Shown here: positions 61,177-64,000 of the stretch, in pieces
Numbering within the stretch: position 1 is the stretch's first letter
How the letters are laid out: every line of letters begins with the position of its first letter
Source: Hassallia byssoidea VB512170
GTDB taxonomy: Bacteria > Cyanobacteriota > Cyanobacteriia > Cyanobacteriales > Nostocaceae
Assembly (NCBI RefSeq): GCF_000817785.2
Contig: NZ_JTCM02000007.1
Location: 77,368-141,367, forward strand
DNA length: 64,000 bases
Direction of reading: 5' to 3'
The notes under the pieces: generated by a model
Told to the model about the DNA's origin: nothing
Database searches by the model: none
What the model saw: only the letters and a program-made list of their open reading frames with translations
Program-made: the position numbers and the translations under genes

Positions 61177-62073
61177 TCAGCCCAAAAAATCCTGAACTGC
61201 TTCTATAACGACTGCGGGGTATTCTTCATGCAGTCCCAGAGAACCAGGGATAACAGCGCTTTTAACTCCTGGCAAAGCTGCTAAAGCTTCCATATCTGCT
61301 TTTGATTTGGGGGGACTAGATTCCCCAATTATCACCATCAGCGGTACAGACAAACGCTTTGCCAGAGCGAGAAAATCAGCTTGGCTGCGTACTGCGTCGA
61401 GGTTGCCGGTGACGAAAGCTGCGGGAGCAAATCTTGCTCCAGGCTGTTGAGTGTTGCGCCACTTATGCTGAATGAAACTGGGTGTAAGTATAGCAGAATC
61501 GGCGTAAACGTGGCGGCGGTACATCAAACTTAAGAAAGATGGTGTAGTGTTGAGCTTGTAGAGAGCTTGACCGAGAATAGGCGATCGCACTAATCCTCTA
61601 AACATACCCGCAATCTGCTGACTTGCCCCCATTGTCGGCAAAGGACCTCGCCAAGTCGGGGCTAACAACACAATTCGCGAAACAACATCTGGCTGATTAA
61701 CAGCTAATTGCAGCACATAACTGGCAGCATGTCCAGCTCCAATTACTGCAATTGGCGTATTAAAAATCGATTTGACAAAATCTTGCAGAAATTGGTGATA
61801 TAATTCAGGTCGATAATCTAAACTGGCGCGTGACGATTCTCCAAAACCAAGCCAATCTACAGCGACAACTTGAAAATGTGGAGATAAAAGCTTGGCAAGT
61901 TCGCCCATTTCCGATCGCATGGAAACAGTACTGAAAGCTGGAAGCAATAATATCGGCGAACCTGTACCCAAAGTTTCATAAACAACGCGCAATTGCTGGT
62001 TTTCCAAGAGACAGAGATATTCTTGAACTACACCACCAATGCCGACAGCAGGAGATAATAAATCAGTTGACAT
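61177..62073 (-). CDS. Alpha/beta hydrolase fold protein without nucleophile serine
   Basis: 298 residues from ATG 62073; upstream STRR-coded residues (to 62163) are not accepted. Fold landmarks: LLLPAFSTVSMRSEM, VVAVDWLGFGESS, LLAPTWRGPLP and VPLMVIIGESSPPKS; a His lies near the end in SLGLHEEYP. The elbow is AVIGAGHAASYVLQL, in which Gly stands where the catalytic Ser would be. It may be a non-hydrolytic binding protein or use another residue. Function unknown. Confidence 0.8.
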   Translation of the reverse strand: MSTDLLSPAVGIGGVVQEYLCLLENQQLRVVYETLGTGSPILLLPAFSTVSMRSEMGELAKLLSPHFQVVAVDWLGFGESSRASLDYRPELYHQFLQDFVKSIFNTPIAVIGAGHAASYVLQLAVNQPDVVSRIVLLAPTWRGPLPTMGASQQIAGMFRGLVRSPILGQALYKLNTTPSFLSLMYRRHVYADSAILTPSFIQHKWRNTQQPGARFAPAAFVTGNLDAVRSQADFLALAKRLSVPLMVIIGESSPPKSKADMEALAALPGVKSAVIPGSLGLHEEYPAVVIEAVQDFLG

Positions 62074-62084
62074 CAGATTAGATT

Positions 62085-62201
62085 TTGGTAATTGGTAATT
62101 GGTAATTGGTAATTGGTAATTGATAACTATTGTTTGTTCTATTCCCCATTCCCCATTCCCCATTCCCCATTCCCCATTCCCGATTCCCGATTCCCCAGTC
62201 C
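62085..62201. repeat. STRR block (GGTAATT, CCCCATT)
   Basis: TTGGTAA units at 62088-62119 and CCCCATT units at 62142-62181, overlapping the non-coding start of the hydrolase frame. Confidence 0.9.
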
Positions 62202-62642
62202 CTAATTAGACATATCTAACTTACATTCGAGCGCTTTTTTTTGCATGGTTTTGAAAATGTTGTAAAACCCATTAGCGCGGGAAGGTGTCAGGCTAACATT
62301 TAAACCAGTTTCTTGGATAAAATCTGGAGTTAGTTGGACAATTTCCGTAGGTGTTAGTCCATTCAACCCTTCAACCAAAAGTCCTACTAATCCTTTGGTT
62401 AACTGAGAATCAGAATCGCCTTGAAAAACCACCTTATCATCATCCAAGTTTGCTGTGATATAAACCTGAGAAACGCAACCTGGAACTTTGTTTTCTGGTA
62501 TTTTATCAGATAAAGGAAACTCTTTGAGCTTCTGTCCGTACCAAATTAACTGTTCGTAGCGTCGCTTTGGGTCAGAAGCGCGTTGAAAGCGTTGGACTAT
62601 TTTAGCAAGAGCTGGTGGCAAGGAGTCTATAGTCGAGGACAT
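62202..62642 (-). CDS. sufE: SufE-family sulfur transfer protein
   Basis: 146 residues. ALAKIVQRFQRASDPKRRYE and LIWYGQKLKEFPLSDKIPEN precede the acceptor loop VPGCVSQVY (C56). SufE takes the persulfide from SufS for Fe-S cluster assembly. Sequence matches cyanobacterial SufE end to end. ATG at 62642. No suf operon neighbours in the window. Confidence 0.95.
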   Translation of the reverse strand: MSSTIDSLPPALAKIVQRFQRASDPKRRYEQLIWYGQKLKEFPLSDKIPENKVPGCVSQVYITANLDDDKVVFQGDSDSQLTKGLVGLLVEGLNGLTPTEIVQLTPDFIQETGLNVSLTPSRANGFYNIFKTMQKKALECKLDMSN

Positions 62643-62779
62643 AACAAAGGCAGGAAATAATCGCTATCACCTTGAGTTTAGATTATCCTTGGGGTGTTGG
62701 TTGCCGCGCCAAGAAGAAAATTCGGCAAGTTATGAATATGGTAGAGCAATTGACATCCTGTAAAAGTTTTAAGGGAAAC

Positions 62780-62968
62780 CGCTCCCGGCACGAAACAGAC
62801 CGCTCCCGTCACGAAACAGACCGCTCCCGGCACGAAACAGACCGCTCCCGGCACGAAACAGACCGCTCCCGGCACGAGGCAGACCGCTCCCGGCACGAGG
62901 CAGACCGCTCCCGGCACGAGGCAGACCGCTCCCGGCACGAGGCAGACCGCTCCCGGCACGAGGCAGAC
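62780..62968. repeat. 21-bp minisatellite, nine copies
   Basis: Nine contiguous copies of CGCTCCCGGCACGA-(AACAGAC or GGCAGAC). Copies 1-4 carry AACAGAC, 5-9 carry GGCAGAC; copy 2 has one base change (CCGTCACG). A partial tenth copy follows. The period being a multiple of three gives long open frames on both strands, encoding DRSRHET/DRSRHEA on plus and VCFVPGA on minus, none of which I accept as a gene. Confidence 0.95.
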
Positions 62969-63122
62969 CGCTTCAGTTTGTTGGGGAGTGTGTAGAGGCA
63001 AAGCGATTTGTTGCTAGATATCACTGCGTAGGCAAAACTCAACTTACGCGATCGCAGTTTTTGACCTCCTACTCCTGTACAGACGCGACCGCGAAGGTCT
63101 CTACAACTCCGAACTCCTTGTA

Positions 63123-63524
63123 CTAGCGATCTGCTTTTTTGTGCAGTTTAAAAGTTTGAGCATCCCAAGCCCAAAGCTGATAATCTTCATCTTGGGGTCG
63201 TTGGTAAAAGATACGATATCCGTCATCAATGCTTGCACGCTTGCAACCAAACAGTAGTTTTATCATCTGCTTGCAGCTTATTGATGTCTCTACAAGCATT
63301 TCGCACTCGTAATATTTGACATTTGAGATGGTGCGGATTCCCTTATATGCTAGCTTTTCACAGTAAAACTCAATCTTTTCGTCTTTTTGCCAAACAAAAT
63401 TAGCGGTTCCGTTGTCGGCTAAAACGAACGTTCCGATATTGGGTGCGAGGTAGACTATGTTCGGCGGTGGACTAGCGGCAAAGTTATAGTCTACAATCGC
63501 CGTGCCAAAGGTTTGGAGAAACAT
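63123..63524 (-). CDS. Hypothetical protein
   Basis: 133 residues, beta-rich, four cysteines including YYECEMLVETSISCKQM. The N-terminus MFLQTFGTAIVDYNFAASPP has no signal peptide. No family recognised. ATG at 63524. Confidence 0.6.
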   Translation of the reverse strand: MFLQTFGTAIVDYNFAASPPPNIVYLAPNIGTFVLADNGTANFVWQKDEKIEFYCEKLAYKGIRTISNVKYYECEMLVETSISCKQMIKLLFGCKRASIDDGYRIFYQRPQDEDYQLWAWDAQTFKLHKKADR

Positions 63525-63779
63525 AAGACTTATTAAAATGAGTTTTCTGTCTCCTCATTTTGGGTAATCCGTAGATTTTCTGACAGTACCCTTGAGAGTA
63601 CCTTTTTTGATATATCTTTCGTACAATTCTCCTGTGGGGTGTGGAAAGCTAATACGATAACAAGCGAGTGAGAAAGAGCAAGACGGTAATTATATGAAGT
63701 TATGACAAAATCTGTAAATTATTGCTGCAAATTGCCAGTGTACTGTTGAATTTGTTTACCCAAAGTTCAGATTATACTT

Positions 63780-64000
63780 TTATTCAATAAAAATTTTGTC
63801 GAAAATCAGTTGATTACATCCACCTTGCTTGCTGTTCCCACAACGCCGTTGCAATAAAGTCCGACAGTAGGGATAATTATGATTCTCACCCAATGTGATT
63901 GCGATCGCCTTCGGTAAATCCAGTATCAAGTATCCCAGTTCAGAACCAGCTTTGCCTTCATCCAAGTTTTTTGGTGGTTTTGGTTTACCTGCGCTATTAG
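63780..64000 (-). CDS. C-terminal end of unknown protein, 5' part outside window
   Basis: The frame is open from the right window edge to the stop at 63780, giving about 73 visible codons: GKPKPPKNLDEGKAGSELGY, then PYCRTLLQRRCGNSKQGGCN. Three cysteines cluster near the end. No family recognised. Confidence 0.5.
   Translation of the reverse strand, partial: NSAGKPKPPKNLDEGKAGSELGYLILDLPKAIAITLGENHNYPYCRTLLQRRCGNSKQGGCNQLIFDKIFIE

Noticed and set aside
62780-62968. Possible CRISPR array
   Set aside because: Copies are directly adjacent with no unique spacers, and no cas genes are present.
62672-63042. Open frames of about 77-107 codons on both strands through the 21-bp repeat
   Set aside because: They exist only because the period is a multiple of three; starts are weak and composition is pure repeat.

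Overview
The window reads as chromosome of a filamentous, probably heterocyst-type cyanobacterium (Nostocales-like). The basis is the very frequent HIP1 octamer GCGATCGC, many blocks of short tandem heptamer repeats (STRR-like, e.g. CCCCATT, GTTGGTT, GTCAAAA units) between genes, and typical cyanobacterial gene content: a CruP-like flavoprotein, the tig-clpP-clpX and asd-dapA-rnj blocks, a PEP-CTERM protein, Uma2 nucleases and an orthocaspase-like protein. There is no sign of a prophage, integrase, transposase, CRISPR array or rRNA operon. The only tRNA seen is tRNA-Ser(UGA).

Layout. 0-2.3 kb: 3' part of a large AAA/WD40 signalling ATPase (minus), cut by the window edge. 2.5-7.8 kb: response-regulator/histidine-kinase hybrid, aldehyde dehydrogenase, sulfite-oxidase-fold molybdoprotein, rpmF and small membrane proteins. 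8.2-14.5 kb: a STAND (NB-ARC) ATPase with TPR tail, a Uma2 protein, two tandem paralogous membrane proteins, and a CruP-like flavoprotein. 14.9-20.7 kb: a polysaccharide export block (GT4, GT2, Wzm-type permease, Wzt-type ATPase, GT2) carrying a decayed second glycosyltransferase end. 20.8-27.1 kb: an accessory island of small genes with four minus-strand two-gene cassettes that all overlap by 4 nt (aspartic-protease pair, MazF pair, ParE/RelE pair, DUF6888/6887 pair), an orphan HicB, a broken DUF433 gene, a lipoprotein, and a gene with one in-frame stop. 27.3-33.6 kb: pentapeptide-repeat protein, nadA, metallophosphoesterase, tRNA-Ser, TPR protein, VapBC pair. 34-36 kb: three tandem copies of a module made of a 70-aa XRE regulator and a divergent reading frame that is intact in only one copy. 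36-49.3 kb: housekeeping (S1-type ribosomal protein, dienelactone hydrolase, GntR regulator, hydrolase, clpX-clpP-tig, asd-dapA-rnj). 49.3-54.9 kb: Zn-ribbon protein, second Uma2, SLC13/ArsB-type permease, Mo-nitrogenase C-terminal-domain protein, and a caspase-fold protein lacking its catalytic dyad. 55.7-61.1 kb: a probable zinc-homeostasis cluster (ZnuA-type lipoprotein, two secreted CxCxxC peptides, WD40 protein, COG0523 GTPase, all3515-type PEP-CTERM protein) with three Zur-box-like palindromes at promoters. 61.2-64 kb: a non-canonical alpha/beta hydrolase, SufE, a nine-copy 21-bp minisatellite, and two hypothetical proteins.

The strongest leads for undescribed biology are: (1) the metal cluster with the paired small secreted proteins sharing CxCxxC and a downstream LQGxLP; (2) the triplicated XRE/divergent-ORF module with a conserved 15-bp element 47-48 bp upstream of each regulator; (3) the retropepsin-like protease translationally coupled to a small charged partner inside a toxin-antitoxin island. 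Start codons were reassigned wherever a Shine-Dalgarno, a signal peptide or repeat content argued against the longest reading frame.
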